Shown here piece after piece: positions 45,837-55,758 of a DNA stretch of 64,000 bases (position 1 is its first letter; each line of letters starts with the position of its first letter). This DNA is from Epibacterium ulvae (GTDB lineage: Bacteria > Pseudomonadota > Alphaproteobacteria > Rhodobacterales > Rhodobacteraceae), in assembly GCF_018678075.1 (NCBI RefSeq), contig NZ_JAHHIR010000062.1:1-64000 (forward strand), read 5' to 3'. The position numbers were made by a program, and so were the translations under genes. Under the pieces are notes generated by a model, which ran no database searches, was not told where the DNA came from, and was given only the letters and a program-made list of their open reading frames with translations.

Positions 45837-46352
45837 TTATTCCGCAGGAGGGGCCGAAGGCGTGCCGGTTTGCGCGTTGCGGTAGGCCTGGTTCACCGCA
45901 AATGGGTCAAGCGACTGGCGCTTGTAAGCGTCACCATAGCGATCAACCGGGAACAATTTGATACGCGCTGTTCGTTGTTCACGGCGACGGAACTTCGCGT
46001 CTTCTTCGGCCAGATCCTGACGGATGTCGGATTGCACGCCGTAACGCCCCGTGGCGGCCAGCAGTGCAGAATCGGTCGCAGGCACGCTATTTCCAGGGGC
46101 CACTGCCGCCGGATCGCCACCCAGAGCCGCGATCGCATCAGCCTGCGGGTTTTGATCGGTGCGGTTGAACCCACCCGGTGTCGGCTGTGGCAGTTCCGTA
46201 AAGCTTGGCGGGGTTTCCAGCGGTTGGGCGGGCTGGATCAGAAACTCATCCGGCCCGGTGCCGGGCGCGCGCAGATCATGCAGGCCGCCATTGCCACAAG
46301 CAGAGACCGCAACAAGCAGTACGATAGCAACCAAGCTTTTAGAGATCTGCAT
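45837..46352 (-). CDS. DUF3035 lipoprotein
   Basis: The 171-residue protein has a lipoprotein signal ending VSAC (Cys at residue 19). A Pro/Ala-rich region starting RAPGTGPDEFLIQPAQPLETPP follows, recognisable as the DUF3035 family of alphaproteobacteria. The family's role is unknown and it is probably an outer-membrane lipoprotein. It lies between lspA, whose product would process it, and the M16 pair, all in the same direction. Confidence 0.82.
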   Translation of the reverse strand: MQISKSLVAIVLLVAVSACGNGGLHDLRAPGTGPDEFLIQPAQPLETPPSFTELPQPTPGGFNRTDQNPQADAIAALGGDPAAVAPGNSVPATDSALLAATGRYGVQSDIRQDLAEEDAKFRRREQRTARIKLFPVDRYGDAYKRQSLDPFAVNQAYRNAQTGTPSAPPAE

Positions 46353-46403
46353 CAGAATAACTCCGGTCCGTTTATCGCGTCTTAGCGGATTTTGAAGGTA
46401 AGG

Positions 46404-46877
46404 TCACGTGGGCTTTTTCAGCTGACCGTCAAAGAGGATCAAAGCTGCCGCACCGCCAAAGATAAAGACATCCGCGACATTGAACACAAACGGGTTGTGA
46501 ATACCGCAGCAGGACATGTTCAGAAAATCGAGCACATAGCCGTAGACCACGCGATCCAGCACATTCCCAAGCGCGCCTCCTGCCACAAGACCCGCCGCAA
46601 AGCGCAGCCCCCGGTGAGGCGGTTGGCGCAGGGTCCAGACAGACAGCGCGATACAGATCAGGATCGACACCCCGATCAGGATCCAGCGGCCCATATCGGC
46701 GGCGCCGTCGAACAGGCCGAAATTGATACCGGTGTTCTCGCCGTAGCGAAAATTCAGGATCGGCGGCCAGACGTCGATGGCAAAGCGATCCACCAAGCCC
46801 ATCCGGTGGATCACCAGATTTTTGCTGAGCTGATCCAGCCCAAAGGCCAGTGCGCAGCCTGCAACCATCAAACGCAT
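46404..46877 (-). CDS. lspA: Lipoprotein signal peptidase (signal peptidase II)
   Basis: The 157-residue protein has four membrane segments and the conserved catalytic aspartates in GNVLDRVVYG and FNVADVFIFGG. It removes signal peptides from lipid-modified prolipoproteins in the inner membrane. The start at 46877 (MRLMVAG) was chosen by family length. The longer frame overlaps purH, whose stop lies 20 bases upstream. Confidence 0.94.
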   Translation of the reverse strand: MRLMVAGCALAFGLDQLSKNLVIHRMGLVDRFAIDVWPPILNFRYGENTGINFGLFDGAADMGRWILIGVSILICIALSVWTLRQPPHRGLRFAAGLVAGGALGNVLDRVVYGYVLDFLNMSCCGIHNPFVFNVADVFIFGGAAALILFDGQLKKPT

Positions 46878-46896
46878 AAGACGCCGATCCTGTTTT

Positions 46897-48486
46897 TTAG
46901 TGGCGGAAGTGGCGCATGCCGGTGAAGACCATCGCCAGACCGTTTTCATTTGCCGCGTCGATCACTTCCTGGTCGCGCATCGAGCCACCCGGCTGGATCA
47001 CACAGGTCGCGCCTGCGGCTGCGGCTTCGAGAAGACCATCAGCAAAAGGGAAGAACGCGTCAGATGCCACAGCGGACCCTTTGGCGAGGCTTTCGTCCAG
47101 ACCGAGTTCTGCGGCCATACGCTCTGCCTTGGCGGCGGCGACATTGGCGCTGTCGAGACGGGACATCTGGCCAGCACCAACACCAACGGTTGCGCTGCCT
47201 TTGACATAAACGATGGCGTTGGATTTGACGTGTTTCGCCACTTTCCACGCAAACAGAAGGTCCTGCATCTGCTCATCAGTTGGTTTCTTTTCAGTTACAA
47301 CTTTCAGATCGGCCAGATCAACATATCCAACGTCTTTGTCCTGAACCAGAACGCCGCCGGAAACCTGTTTGTATGCAGTGATGGCTGCACGAGAGACCGG
47401 CAGCGCATCAGTCAGCAACAGACGCAGGTTCTTTTTCTTGGCAAAGATTTCCTTTGCCTCGTCCGAAGCGCCCGGTGCGATAACAACTTCGGTAAAGATC
47501 TCGGTGATCTTTTCTGCGGTTGCCGCATCCAGCGGTTGGTTTAGCGCCACGATCCCGCCGAAGGCGGAGGTGCGGTCGCAATCAAACGCTTTTTGATAGG
47601 CCTCGGTCAGTGTTGCACCGGTTGCCACGCCGCATGGGTTGGCGTGTTTGATGATCGCAACGGCTGCGGTCTCATCCGGGTTGAACTCTGCCACCAGCTC
47701 ATAAGCTGCGTCGGTGTCGTTGATATTGTTGTAGCTGAGCTCTTTGCCCTGCAGCTGCACGGCGGTGGCAACGCCGGGGCGTTCGGATCCATCGGTGTAA
47801 AACGCCGCTTTCTGGTGGCTGTTCTCGCCATAACGCAGCGTCTGTTTGACTTCGCCTGCAAACACCCGGCGGCGCGGGGTCTCTTCGCCGATTGCGCTGG
47901 CCATCCAGGTGGAGACCGCTGCGTCATAGGCGCCGGTGCGGGCATAGGCGATCTGTGCCAGTTTCTGACGGAACGCATAAGAAGTCTGACCGTCATTGGA
48001 GTCCAGTTCGGTCAACAGCGCGCTGTAATCTTCGACGTCGACCACGGTGGTGACAAAGCCGTGGTTCTTGGCGGCGGCGCGGATCATGGCTGGGCCGCCG
48101 ATGTCGATATTCTCGATCATCTCATCATAGGCGGCACCCCGTTTCAGGGTTTCTTCAAACGGGTAGAGGTTCACCACCAACAGGTCGATCTCACCAATGC
48201 CGTGTTCTGTCATCGCCGCGACGTGATCATCGTTGTCGCGCAGGGCCAGCAGGCCGCCGTGCACCTTGGGGTGCAGAGTTTTGACACGACCGTCCATCAT
48301 TTCGGGAAAGCCGGTAACATCAGAGACATCTTTGACCGTCAGGCCCGCGTCGCGCAGCGTTTTGGCGGATCCGCCGGTGGACAAAAGCTCCACACCGCGC
48401 GCGGACAGTGCCTTGCCTAGGTCAACAAGACCGGTTTTATCGGAAACAGAAAGCAGCGCGCGGCGCACGGGATGCAGATTGGTCAT
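46897..48486 (-). CDS. purH: Bifunctional AICAR formyltransferase/IMP cyclohydrolase
   Basis: The 529-residue enzyme performs the last two steps of de novo purine synthesis. The N-terminal cyclohydrolase domain has [15 protein letters not shown], and the transformylase domain (from about 200) has the Lys-His motif IIKHANPCG. The length is standard. It follows the heparinase-like gene by 24 bases on the same strand and precedes lspA by 20 bases. Confidence 0.97.
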   Translation of the reverse strand: MTNLHPVRRALLSVSDKTGLVDLGKALSARGVELLSTGGSAKTLRDAGLTVKDVSDVTGFPEMMDGRVKTLHPKVHGGLLALRDNDDHVAAMTEHGIGEIDLLVVNLYPFEETLKRGAAYDEMIENIDIGGPAMIRAAAKNHGFVTTVVDVEDYSALLTELDSNDGQTSYAFRQKLAQIAYARTGAYDAAVSTWMASAIGEETPRRRVFAGEVKQTLRYGENSHQKAAFYTDGSERPGVATAVQLQGKELSYNNINDTDAAYELVAEFNPDETAAVAIIKHANPCGVATGATLTEAYQKAFDCDRTSAFGGIVALNQPLDAATAEKITEIFTEVVIAPGASDEAKEIFAKKKNLRLLLTDALPVSRAAITAYKQVSGGVLVQDKDVGYVDLADLKVVTEKKPTDEQMQDLLFAWKVAKHVKSNAIVYVKGSATVGVGAGQMSRLDSANVAAAKAERMAAELGLDESLAKGSAVASDAFFPFADGLLEAAAAGATCVIQPGGSMRDQEVIDAANENGLAMVFTGMRHFRH

Positions 48487-48510
48487 GGGTGTGGCAGTCC
48501 TTCGTCAGGC

Positions 48511-50253
48511 TCAATCAAAACTATCGGGCTCGTCCCGGTTGAGGTCGCGAACGGCAACAGCAGTGTCTTGGGCCTTGCTTAACACCCACCGGATCCGCGT
48601 CGCATACTCTATTGCGTAGCCAGATAGAATGATTTGTTGAGAAGCGCGAGGCTTCAGGCGGCCTTTTTCCAGATAAAAGCTGGGTTCCAGCCGCAAATTG
48701 CCCCGTCCGTCCTGACGAAACACCCAGATTTCACCGCTTTTGAGCGCAAGTGACACGGCCGCGCCTCCCATATCCAGGCGTGCATCCACATCCGGATGCA
48801 GATGGAATCGCAGATCATAACCAATCCCGGTCGCCCCGGCGCTGCGTTTGGCCTGATCAAAACGCTGCTGACCTGTGGCGTCCAGCGCCAGCAACATATC
48901 ATCTCCCGTCAGGGATCGCCCATCGTCGCTCAGCTCAAGCGTACGCGCATGGGTCAGGCCAAAGTCGCGTTCATAACCGTCATGGGCCAGCTCTACCTTG
49001 GTCTCGGTACTTTGCTCTTCGACCTCGATCGGGACGCGGGCCGGCCCGTCGATCAAGGCTTCACGGCTTGAGATCTTTTGCGGTTGCGCTAAACGCGCCA
49101 TGGAATGGCCGGCCAGACATAATGTGGAATGCGACGGCGTGGCCCGCCCGGCGCGGCGCCATTCCAGCCCAAAGGTTTCGCCCGAGCCACAATTTACTAT
49201 CAGCGGTCGCCGCCCCGACGTCAGTTCAAACGCCAGGGTCGAGGCATGCGCGTTATAGGAGGCAACCCCCTTGGGCGGCAGGCTCGCATCAATAATCACC
49301 GAGGTGCGGCGCGCATAAAGTCGTGCATATCCCATCGCAAGGCCATCGGGCAGTTTCTTGCTGGTTGGACCGGCGGCCAGGGCGTGATCCAAACGCCCCT
49401 CCATCCCGCGTCCGCCCCCATGAAACCGCGCCAACCCGCCATCCGTATGACGCAGGCTGCGCAAGGTCGGGGCGATCCGGTCGATGGCGGCCAGATGTGG
49501 CGCGGACACACGGCGACCGCTTTCGCTCAGCGCGGCGGCGGCCCAGGTCAACAGGGTAAAGACCTCCAGCAGCTCTTCCGGGTTGCGCGTCGGCAGCCCC
49601 CCTTGGTCATCAATTTGAAGCGTACATTCGTCAGACAGTGCTTTGATTGCAGGTTCCGCAAGCTCTTCGCGCCCTTCCAGCGCCAGTCCCGCATAGACCA
49701 GCCCCGTGAGTGCCTCAAAACGCGGCAAGCCGGGCGTCGCACCCTGCCAACGGCGCGACAGAAACCACGCTTGTCGCGAAAGCGAGGTGTAAAATGCATC
49801 CGACGCCGCTTTGTCACGGCCTGCCAGCAGGAATAAAGCGTGGTTGATCCAGCGAATGACCCGCCGCCCCGTCAGATCCGGGCTCCACCCGATGCCGCCG
49901 CCCATGCCATGCGCCTCGATCCATCCCCAAACCCAGGTCTGGGCTTTTTTGCGGGCATTCAGATCTCCGACGGCAGCCAGATCATCCAGCCAGGCAAACC
50001 CGTGGCGTTCCGCATCAAACGCCTGGTCTGGCGCGTCCACTTCCCACAGCCCGGTTGTTTGCGATTCCAAAAGGTAGCCCGCAAACAGGAGATTGCCTGC
50101 AACCAGCTGTCGCCCACGTGCAAAACTGCCAATGGTGCGCGGTTCAGGTTGCGACACAAACCCCGTCGCCGAGGGTTGTCGGCGCGCGCGATAGGCATAC
50201 CAACGGTTCAGAAATCGTGTCCCATTGGTCGAAATTCGGCTGTAGTGTGACAT
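48511..50253 (-). CDS. Heparinase II/III family protein
   Basis: The 580-residue protein has an N-terminal alpha-helical toroid (about residues 60-300) and a C-terminal beta-sandwich region with SYNAHASTLAFELTSGRRPL, typical of heparinase II/III-like polysaccharide lyases. No signal peptide is evident. The ATG at 50253 was chosen over a TTG two codons upstream. Its place between rsmB and purH is a recurring Rhodobacteraceae arrangement. The substrate is unknown, and cytosolic or atypically exported action cannot be decided. Confidence 0.83.
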   Translation of the reverse strand: MSHYSRISTNGTRFLNRWYAYRARRQPSATGFVSQPEPRTIGSFARGRQLVAGNLLFAGYLLESQTTGLWEVDAPDQAFDAERHGFAWLDDLAAVGDLNARKKAQTWVWGWIEAHGMGGGIGWSPDLTGRRVIRWINHALFLLAGRDKAASDAFYTSLSRQAWFLSRRWQGATPGLPRFEALTGLVYAGLALEGREELAEPAIKALSDECTLQIDDQGGLPTRNPEELLEVFTLLTWAAAALSESGRRVSAPHLAAIDRIAPTLRSLRHTDGGLARFHGGGRGMEGRLDHALAAGPTSKKLPDGLAMGYARLYARRTSVIIDASLPPKGVASYNAHASTLAFELTSGRRPLIVNCGSGETFGLEWRRAGRATPSHSTLCLAGHSMARLAQPQKISSREALIDGPARVPIEVEEQSTETKVELAHDGYERDFGLTHARTLELSDDGRSLTGDDMLLALDATGQQRFDQAKRSAGATGIGYDLRFHLHPDVDARLDMGGAAVSLALKSGEIWVFRQDGRGNLRLEPSFYLEKGRLKPRASQQIILSGYAIEYATRIRWVLSKAQDTAVAVRDLNRDEPDSFD

Positions 50254-50367
50254 GCTCAAATAGTCTCAACGCCCGGCCTAGAGGTGTAAAATTGCAGGCC
50301 TTTTCCCGTGACCATAGCGCGCTGTCTACGCCAAGTCACCGGGGTTGAGTCTATGCCGTCGTGTCGT

Positions 50368-51630
50368 TCAAGAAGATTTGCGCAGAAGAGCCATGTAAAA
50401 CCCGTCCATCCCGCCACGCTCTGCCCAATAATCGGGCCGCAGGCGCAGGCCGCCTTCTTCGGTGATCCAGGACGAATCAACTCCGAGCTGTGCAAAAGCT
50501 GAAGGGTCGGCCGCCATGTCCGGGAACATACCCAGCGCCTCTTCCACCTGGCATTCGCCCTCGTCCGGCAGAAGCGAGCAAGTGCAGAACACCATACGCC
50601 CGCCGGGTTTGACCAGGCTCCACGCATGGGCCAGCATCTGTGCCTGCAGGTCAATCAATGCGCCAAAGTCGCTGCCATCCTTGGCATGTGGCAGATCCGG
50701 GTGGCGGCGAATGGTGCCGGTGGCAGAACAGGGCGCATCAAGGATGATCGCATCATATTGTCCGCTTTGTTCCAGCACATCGCCTGCAATGACCTTGGCC
50801 GAAAGCTTGGTGCGTTCCAGGTTCTCACGCAGCCGACCCAGACGGGTTTCAGAGATATCCACGGCTGTCACATCTGCCCCGGATGCGGCCAATTGCAGGG
50901 TTTTTCCGCCAGGTGCCGCACAAAGGTCCAGCACGGCTTCACCGGATTGCGTCGCCAACAGACGCGCCGGCATAGCGGCCGCGGCGTCCTGCACCCACCA
51001 ATCGCCCGCGTCAAACCCGGGCAAAGCCGACACTTGCGCCGCGTCCTGCAATCGGATGGAGCCTGTGGGCAGAACGTCTCCGTTCAGGGCATCACCTGCA
51101 ACGTCGGTTTTGGGCGTGATATCAAGGGGGGCGCCCGCGTGATGGGCGTCTTCAATGACCCGAATCGCATCTGGTCCCCAAGCTTGCACCAACGGGTTGC
51201 GCAGCCATTTCGGCAGGCGCGGGGTGCGCAGTTTCGCCCATTCGGCAGGCCCATGTTCGGCAACCTTGCGCAAAACCGCATTCACCAAACCTTTGAGCGC
51301 GCCGTGACGTTTGTGACGGGCCACAATATTGACGATCGTATTGACCACACCATGCGCCGCGCCACCGGCGCAGAGCTCATAAACCCCAAGGCGCAGAGCG
51401 TTTTTCACATGCAAAGGCGTGGCTTTTTTCAGATATTTCGACAGGATCTTGTCACAGCGTTCCAGATTGCGCAGCGTATCTGCCACCAACCGTTGCGCCC
51501 GTGCCCGATCTTGCGGCTCCAGTCGATCCAACACCCCTGCGGCATAGCTTTCGGCCAGTAGGCGCTGTTCGCCCAAAACCTGATCAAGCAAATAGATGAC
51601 GGTACGGCGCGCTTGGGTTGCGTCGGACAT
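50368..51630 (-). CDS. rsmB: 16S rRNA m5C methyltransferase, RsmB/NOP family
   Basis: The 420-residue protein has an N-terminal NusB-like RNA-binding domain (about residues 5-135) and a Rossmann methyltransferase domain with SAM motif DLCAAPGGKT (about 237-246). The two active-site cysteines lie in DAPCSATGT and FCTCSLLPDEGE. It should methylate C967-type positions of 16S rRNA. GGAGAG precedes the ATG. Confidence 0.9.
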   Translation of the reverse strand: MSDATQARRTVIYLLDQVLGEQRLLAESYAAGVLDRLEPQDRARAQRLVADTLRNLERCDKILSKYLKKATPLHVKNALRLGVYELCAGGAAHGVVNTIVNIVARHKRHGALKGLVNAVLRKVAEHGPAEWAKLRTPRLPKWLRNPLVQAWGPDAIRVIEDAHHAGAPLDITPKTDVAGDALNGDVLPTGSIRLQDAAQVSALPGFDAGDWWVQDAAAAMPARLLATQSGEAVLDLCAAPGGKTLQLAASGADVTAVDISETRLGRLRENLERTKLSAKVIAGDVLEQSGQYDAIILDAPCSATGTIRRHPDLPHAKDGSDFGALIDLQAQMLAHAWSLVKPGGRMVFCTCSLLPDEGECQVEEALGMFPDMAADPSAFAQLGVDSSWITEEGGLRLRPDYWAERGGMDGFYMALLRKSS

Positions 51631-51725
51631 CCGGCTCTCCTCTTGAGATGCGGGTGGTTGCGGGAACCGCTTGTTCCTGATGAAGAGCGGCGTATATCAT
51701 GCCCAGAGCATAAAGGAACCCGTCA

Positions 51726-51926
51726 ATGACCGACGAGACACCCGAGATCAAACCTGAGTGGAAAGACCTGCCGCCCGCCGCGCAGCGCGCTCTGGCCGAG
51801 GCCGAAGAGCGCCGCAAAGCCGCAGAAGCCGAAGCGCCGCTGCCAACCGAACTGGGTGGGCGTGACGGCCCGGAACCCGTGCGGTTTGGCGATTGGGAGA
51901 AAAAAGGCATCGCGGTCGATTTTTGA
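51726..51926 (+). CDS. DUF1674 protein, SDHAF4-like
   Basis: The 66-residue protein is charged and Ala/Glu-rich through its first 40 residues and ends in a conserved GRDGPEPVRFGDWEKKGIAVDF region, the DUF1674 signature. The eukaryotic homologue (SDHAF4/Sdh8) helps assemble the flavinated subunit of succinate dehydrogenase, so a similar chaperone role is likely but not shown for this protein. It is divergent from rsmB and monocistronic. Confidence 0.88.
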   Translation: MTDETPEIKPEWKDLPPAAQRALAEAEERRKAAEAEAPLPTELGGRDGPEPVRFGDWEKKGIAVDF

Positions 51927-51935
51927 TCCGCTCCA

Positions 51936-52023
51936 GCGGGGGCCAGCCCCCGCACCCCCGAAGTATTTTTGAAAAGATGAAGGTCTGACTGCGCGCCCGT
52001 TTCATCTTTTTCTTAAATACTTC
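51936..52023. repeat. Compound inverted repeat between DUF1674 gene and dapB
   Basis: A perfect GC hairpin (GCGGGGGC, 51936-51943, with GCCCCCGC, 51946-51953) is followed by arms GAAGTATTTTTGAAAAGATG (from 51960) and the near-complement CATCTTTTTCTTAAATACTTC (52003-52023). The innermost arms AAAAGATGAA (51972-51981) and TTCATCTTTT (52001-52010) are perfect. It lies between convergent genes and probably terminates both. The arrangement resembles dispersed intergenic repeats I have seen in roseobacters. Confidence 0.65.
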
Positions 52024-52055
52024 CGCCGGAGGCACGGCCCATAGGGCCGTTTACA

Positions 52056-52865
52056 TCAGAGCCCCAGAACATCCACCATATCGTATTGACCCGGCGCTTT
52101 GCCTTGGCCCCACAGGGCCGCTTTGACGGCTCCGCGGGCAAAAATGGCGCGGTCGGTGGCCATGTGGCGCAAAACGATGCGTTCGCCGGCGGCTGCAAAC
52201 AAGACGTCGTGTTCGCCCACGATGTCTCCGCCCCGGATCACGGAAAAGCCAATGTCGCCCTTTTTGCGGGCGCCGGTGATCCCGTCGCGGGCGCGGTCTT
52301 CGACCTCGGCCAAGCTGACACCGCGCCCTTCAGCGGCGGCTTCGCCCAGCATCAAAGCAGTGCCTGAAGGCGCGTCGACTTTGTGGTGGTGGTGGGCTTC
52401 GATCACTTCGATGTCGAAATCATCATCCAGTGCCGCGGCAACCTTTTTGGTGAGCTGCATCAAGAGGTTGACGCCCAGGCTCATATTGCCAGCGCGAATG
52501 ATCGTCACGTCCTGTGCCGCCGGTGCAAGTTGGGCGATTTGATCATCCGCCATGCCGGTGGTGCCGATGACATGAACGCAGCCGGCCTGCGCCGCCAGCT
52601 TCGAAAACGCAATTGTTGCCTCGGGTGCGGTGAAGTCAATCACTGCCTGGGCGGTTGAAAATGCCGCCAGCGCGTCGTCGGTGACAGTCACCCCCATAGC
52701 GCCCCCCCCCATGGCTTCGCCGAGGTCACGGCCAATCCAGTCGTGGCCTGTGCGTTCAACCGCAGCAACCAGACGCGCCTTGTCGCTCTCCTGAACGGTC
52801 TTGATCAACATTTGTCCCATACGCCCCGAGGCGCCGGTGATCACAATTCCGGGGAGGTCAGTCAT
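52056..52865 (-). CDS. dapB: 4-Hydroxy-tetrahydrodipicolinate reductase
   Basis: The 269-residue enzyme has the NAD(P)-binding start [15 protein letters not shown] and the catalytic [15 protein letters not shown] (about residues 156-170). It makes tetrahydrodipicolinate for lysine and peptidoglycan synthesis. The ATG at 52865 has AAGGA upstream; the longer frame adds 26 unrelated residues and crosses into the rbfA promoter region. It is divergent from rbfA. Confidence 0.95.
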   Translation of the reverse strand: MTDLPGIVITGASGRMGQMLIKTVQESDKARLVAAVERTGHDWIGRDLGEAMGGGAMGVTVTDDALAAFSTAQAVIDFTAPEATIAFSKLAAQAGCVHVIGTTGMADDQIAQLAPAAQDVTIIRAGNMSLGVNLLMQLTKKVAAALDDDFDIEVIEAHHHHKVDAPSGTALMLGEAAAEGRGVSLAEVEDRARDGITGARKKGDIGFSVIRGGDIVGEHDVLFAAAGERIVLRHMATDRAIFARGAVKAALWGQGKAPGQYDMVDVLGL

Positions 52866-52954
52866 CGCTCTGGTCCTTTGCATAACGTGCTGAATTCCTC
52901 CTAACGCGGCGAGGAGCGCTTGGCAAAGGGTGCGTTTCGGCATAGATCGGAAAT

Positions 52955-53350
52955 ATGGCTAAGAACAAATTTCATGATGGTCCCGGTCCCTCCCAACGTC
53001 AGCTGCGTGTCGGCGAGCTGATCCGCCGCTCCTTGTCGGAGGTGCTGGCGCGTGGGGATATCCATGATCCGGACCTGAACCGTATGTCGATCACGGTGGG
53101 CGAAGTGCGCACATCGCCGGATCTGAAAATCGCAACCGCCTATGTTTTGCCCTTGGGCGGACAGGGTCAGGATGAGGTTGTGCAGCTGTTGGCGCGCAAC
53201 AAAGGCGAGATCCGCCGAGCGATTGGCAAAAAGCTGGGTCTGAAGTTCACGCCCGATCTGCGGTTCCAGCTGGATCAGACCTTTGACCAGATGGACGACA
53301 CCCGCCGGATGCTGGGTCAGGACGCGGTGCGCCGCGATATTGACGAGTGA
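52955..53350 (+). CDS. rbfA: Ribosome-binding factor A
   Basis: The 131-residue protein has the RbfA KH-like core, including [14 protein letters not shown] and [17 protein letters not shown]. It assists late 30S subunit maturation and cold adaptation. The rbfA-truB-rpsO-pnp order is conserved widely in bacteria; here it is interrupted by other genes. Its stop overlaps the GTG start of the next gene by four bases (GTGA). Confidence 0.95.
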   Translation: MAKNKFHDGPGPSQRQLRVGELIRRSLSEVLARGDIHDPDLNRMSITVGEVRTSPDLKIATAYVLPLGGQGQDEVVQLLARNKGEIRRAIGKKLGLKFTPDLRFQLDQTFDQMDDTRRMLGQDAVRRDIDE

Positions 53351-54102
53351 TCCGCGCTGCCTGTCTGCTGCTGTGCACCTGCATGGCATGGGCAGGTGCG
53401 CCGCAGTCTGCGGCAGCGGTGGAATGCCGTGACCTCGCCCATGACGGCAATCGCTATACGCTGTGTGAGGTCGACGCGGCCCAAGAACAGTTGCAGCTTT
53501 TCCTGAAGGATGACGGCGGTGACGTGCATGGGCATTTTTCGCGTCTGGATGCGGATCTGGCAGATCAAGGCAAAGTGCTGAGCTTTGCCACCAATGCCGG
53601 GATGTATCACACGGATCGCTCTCCCGTTGGGCTGTTTGTCGAACAGGGCGAAGAAGTCACCAAGCTGGTCCCCAATGCAGGACCTGGCAACTTTGGCCTG
53701 CTGCCCAATGGGATATTCTGCATCCGCCAGGGTCGCGCAGATGTTTACGAGACGCTGACCTTCCGCGACAGCGATGTGCGTTGCGACTATGCCACCCAAT
53801 CCGGCCCGATGCTGGTGATTGACGGCGCGCTGCACCCTCGGTTTCTGCCCGATTCAACCTCATTCTTTATCCGAAACGGGGTGGGTACGTCGGCGGATGG
53901 CACCCGCGCGGTCTTTGTCATCTCGCGCAATGCGGTGACGTTTCATCAATTTGGCAGCCTGTTTCGCGACCACTTGCAGCTGCCCAATGCGCTGTACTTC
54001 GATGGCAATATCTCACGTTTGCATGCCCCGCAGGTCGGGCGCAGCGATGCGGGATTTATGATGGGGCCCATTGTGGGCGTCGTCGAAGACAAAGCGGAAT
54101 GA
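53347..54102 (+). CDS. Phosphodiester glycosidase family (DUF2233) exported protein
   Basis: The 251-residue protein has a GTG start overlapping the rbfA stop, a signal peptide of about 24 residues and the NAGPA-like phosphodiester glycosidase domain, with [20 protein letters not shown] and [12 protein letters not shown]. Homologues hydrolyse sugar-phosphodiester links; the substrate here is unknown. Translation coupling of an exported enzyme to a ribosome-maturation factor is odd and probably reflects insertion into the block. Confidence 0.88.
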   Translation: MIRAACLLLCTCMAWAGAPQSAAAVECRDLAHDGNRYTLCEVDAAQEQLQLFLKDDGGDVHGHFSRLDADLADQGKVLSFATNAGMYHTDRSPVGLFVEQGEEVTKLVPNAGPGNFGLLPNGIFCIRQGRADVYETLTFRDSDVRCDYATQSGPMLVIDGALHPRFLPDSTSFFIRNGVGTSADGTRAVFVISRNAVTFHQFGSLFRDHLQLPNALYFDGNISRLHAPQVGRSDAGFMMGPIVGVVEDKAE

Positions 54103-54195
54103 TGTAAATCCCACTCGATTGCGGCTATGTAGAATTGACAGGGCGCAAGGCTTGGGCTACGCCGCGCGCCTCACATCAAGCATCGAGGACACGTA

Positions 54196-55104
54196 ATGGG
54201 ACGCAAACGCAAAGGGCGCGATATTTCCGGCTGGCTGGTGATCGATAAACCGGCAGGGATGACCTCGACCGCGGTTGTGAACAAGGTCCGCTGGGCGATG
54301 GAAGCGCAAAAGGCCGGCCATGCGGGCACATTGGATCCCGAAGCCACCGGCGTTTTGGCGATTGCATTGGGTGAGGCCACCAAGACCGTGCCCTTTATCA
54401 CCGATGCGATGAAGGCCTATACGTTCACCGTACGCCTGGGTCAGGCTACCAATACCGATGACGCCGAAGGGGAAGTGATCGCTCAAAGCGACGAGCGCCC
54501 CACCGATGAGCAGATCAAAGAGGCGCTGGTGCCGTTTCTGGGTGACATCCAGCAGGTGCCGCCCAAGTTCTCTGCGGTCAAGATCGACGGGCAACGGGCC
54601 TATAAACTGGCGCGTGACGGCGAAGACGTTGAGCTGGCTGCGCGCGCCTTGTGGGTGGAAGAGCTGTTCCTGATAGACCGCCCCGATGCCGACCATGTTG
54701 TGCTGGAAATGACGTGTGGCAAGGGTGGTTATGTCCGCTCCATCGCGCGCGATCTGGGCGCGGCGTTGGGATGTCATGCCTACGTCAAAGAGCTGCGCCG
54801 CATCTGGTCCGGTCCCTTTGATGTGGAAGAGGGCATGAAATGGGACGACGTCATGCGGATGGAACGCACGCCCGAATTGGACACCCATCTGCGCCCGCTG
54901 GAACAGGGCCTGGACGGTCTGCCCGAGGTCAAATGTACCGCCGAAGGCGCGGTGCGTCTGAGAAACGGCAATCCCGGCATGGTGATGCCAAATGATGCGG
55001 TTGAATACGGTGATGAGGCCTGGGCGTCACTGGAAGGAAAAGCCGTCGCAGTTGGGGTCTACAAATCCGGCAGCCTGCATCCAAACCGGGTGTTCAACCA
55101 ATAG
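54196..55104 (+). CDS. truB: tRNA pseudouridine-55 synthase
   Basis: The 302-residue enzyme has the start [18 protein letters not shown] and the catalytic Asp in [18 protein letters not shown] (about residues 37-54), then the [10 protein letters not shown] motif (about 132-141). It forms pseudouridine 55 in the tRNA T loop. It stands 93 bases after the glycosidase gene, in the conserved rbfA-truB order. Confidence 0.96.
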   Translation: MGRKRKGRDISGWLVIDKPAGMTSTAVVNKVRWAMEAQKAGHAGTLDPEATGVLAIALGEATKTVPFITDAMKAYTFTVRLGQATNTDDAEGEVIAQSDERPTDEQIKEALVPFLGDIQQVPPKFSAVKIDGQRAYKLARDGEDVELAARALWVEELFLIDRPDADHVVLEMTCGKGGYVRSIARDLGAALGCHAYVKELRRIWSGPFDVEEGMKWDDVMRMERTPELDTHLRPLEQGLDGLPEVKCTAEGAVRLRNGNPGMVMPNDAVEYGDEAWASLEGKAVAVGVYKSGSLHPNRVFNQ

Positions 55105-55146
55105 GCCTACTTGCACGGCCACAAAACTCATGGCATGGCGCGGGGC

Positions 55147-55656
55147 ATGATCACGCGCCATCATACCAAGGGCGACGCGCCCTCCTCCGCTGTGTATTCA
55201 GATTGCGAGACCTATCGCTATAGCCTGACGCGGATCTGGGAGCCAGACGCACAGCGGGTGATGTTCATCATGCTGAACCCGTCCAAAGCGACCGAAGTTC
55301 AAAATGACCCCACCATTGAACGCTGCGAACGCCGCGCCCGAGCCTTGGGGTTTGGTGGGTTTCGCGCCACCAATATCTTTGCCTATCGTGCCACAGATCC
55401 CCGCGACATGCGCGCGACGGAAGCGCCGGAAGGTCCTGATAACATGGACATTCTGCGCGAAGGGTTGGCGTGGGCGCATATGGTGATCTGCGCCTGGGGC
55501 ACCCACGGCGAACATCGCGGACAGGGGCCAAAGGTCGCCGAAATCCTGCGCGTTGCTGGGCGTCCATTGCATCATCTGGGATTGAGCAAAGCGGGCCATC
55601 CCAAACATCCGCTCTATATTTCCTACGCGCAAAAACCGCAGGTTTGGCGAATTTAG
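55147..55656 (+). CDS. DUF1643 family protein
   Basis: The 169-residue protein has the DUF1643 features CETYRYSLTRIW near the N terminus, MFIMLNPSKATEVQNDPTIERC, and a C-terminal GHPKHPLYIS. The function is unknown; homologues are widespread in bacteria and some phages. The start at 55147 (MITRHHTKG) was chosen by family length, with a weak GCGGGG upstream. It lies 42 bases after truB on the same strand and is probably cotranscribed. Confidence 0.85.
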   Translation: MITRHHTKGDAPSSAVYSDCETYRYSLTRIWEPDAQRVMFIMLNPSKATEVQNDPTIERCERRARALGFGGFRATNIFAYRATDPRDMRATEAPEGPDNMDILREGLAWAHMVICAWGTHGEHRGQGPKVAEILRVAGRPLHHLGLSKAGHPKHPLYISYAQKPQVWRI

Positions 55657-55758
55657 ACATTGGAAATTAACCGGTGTTCTCTATTTGTTTTATAAGTTCT
55701 ATGTGAGGGTAAAGATTAGGCCGCGCGTGTGTTTGTGCGCGGGTTGGAGTTTTGTGCG

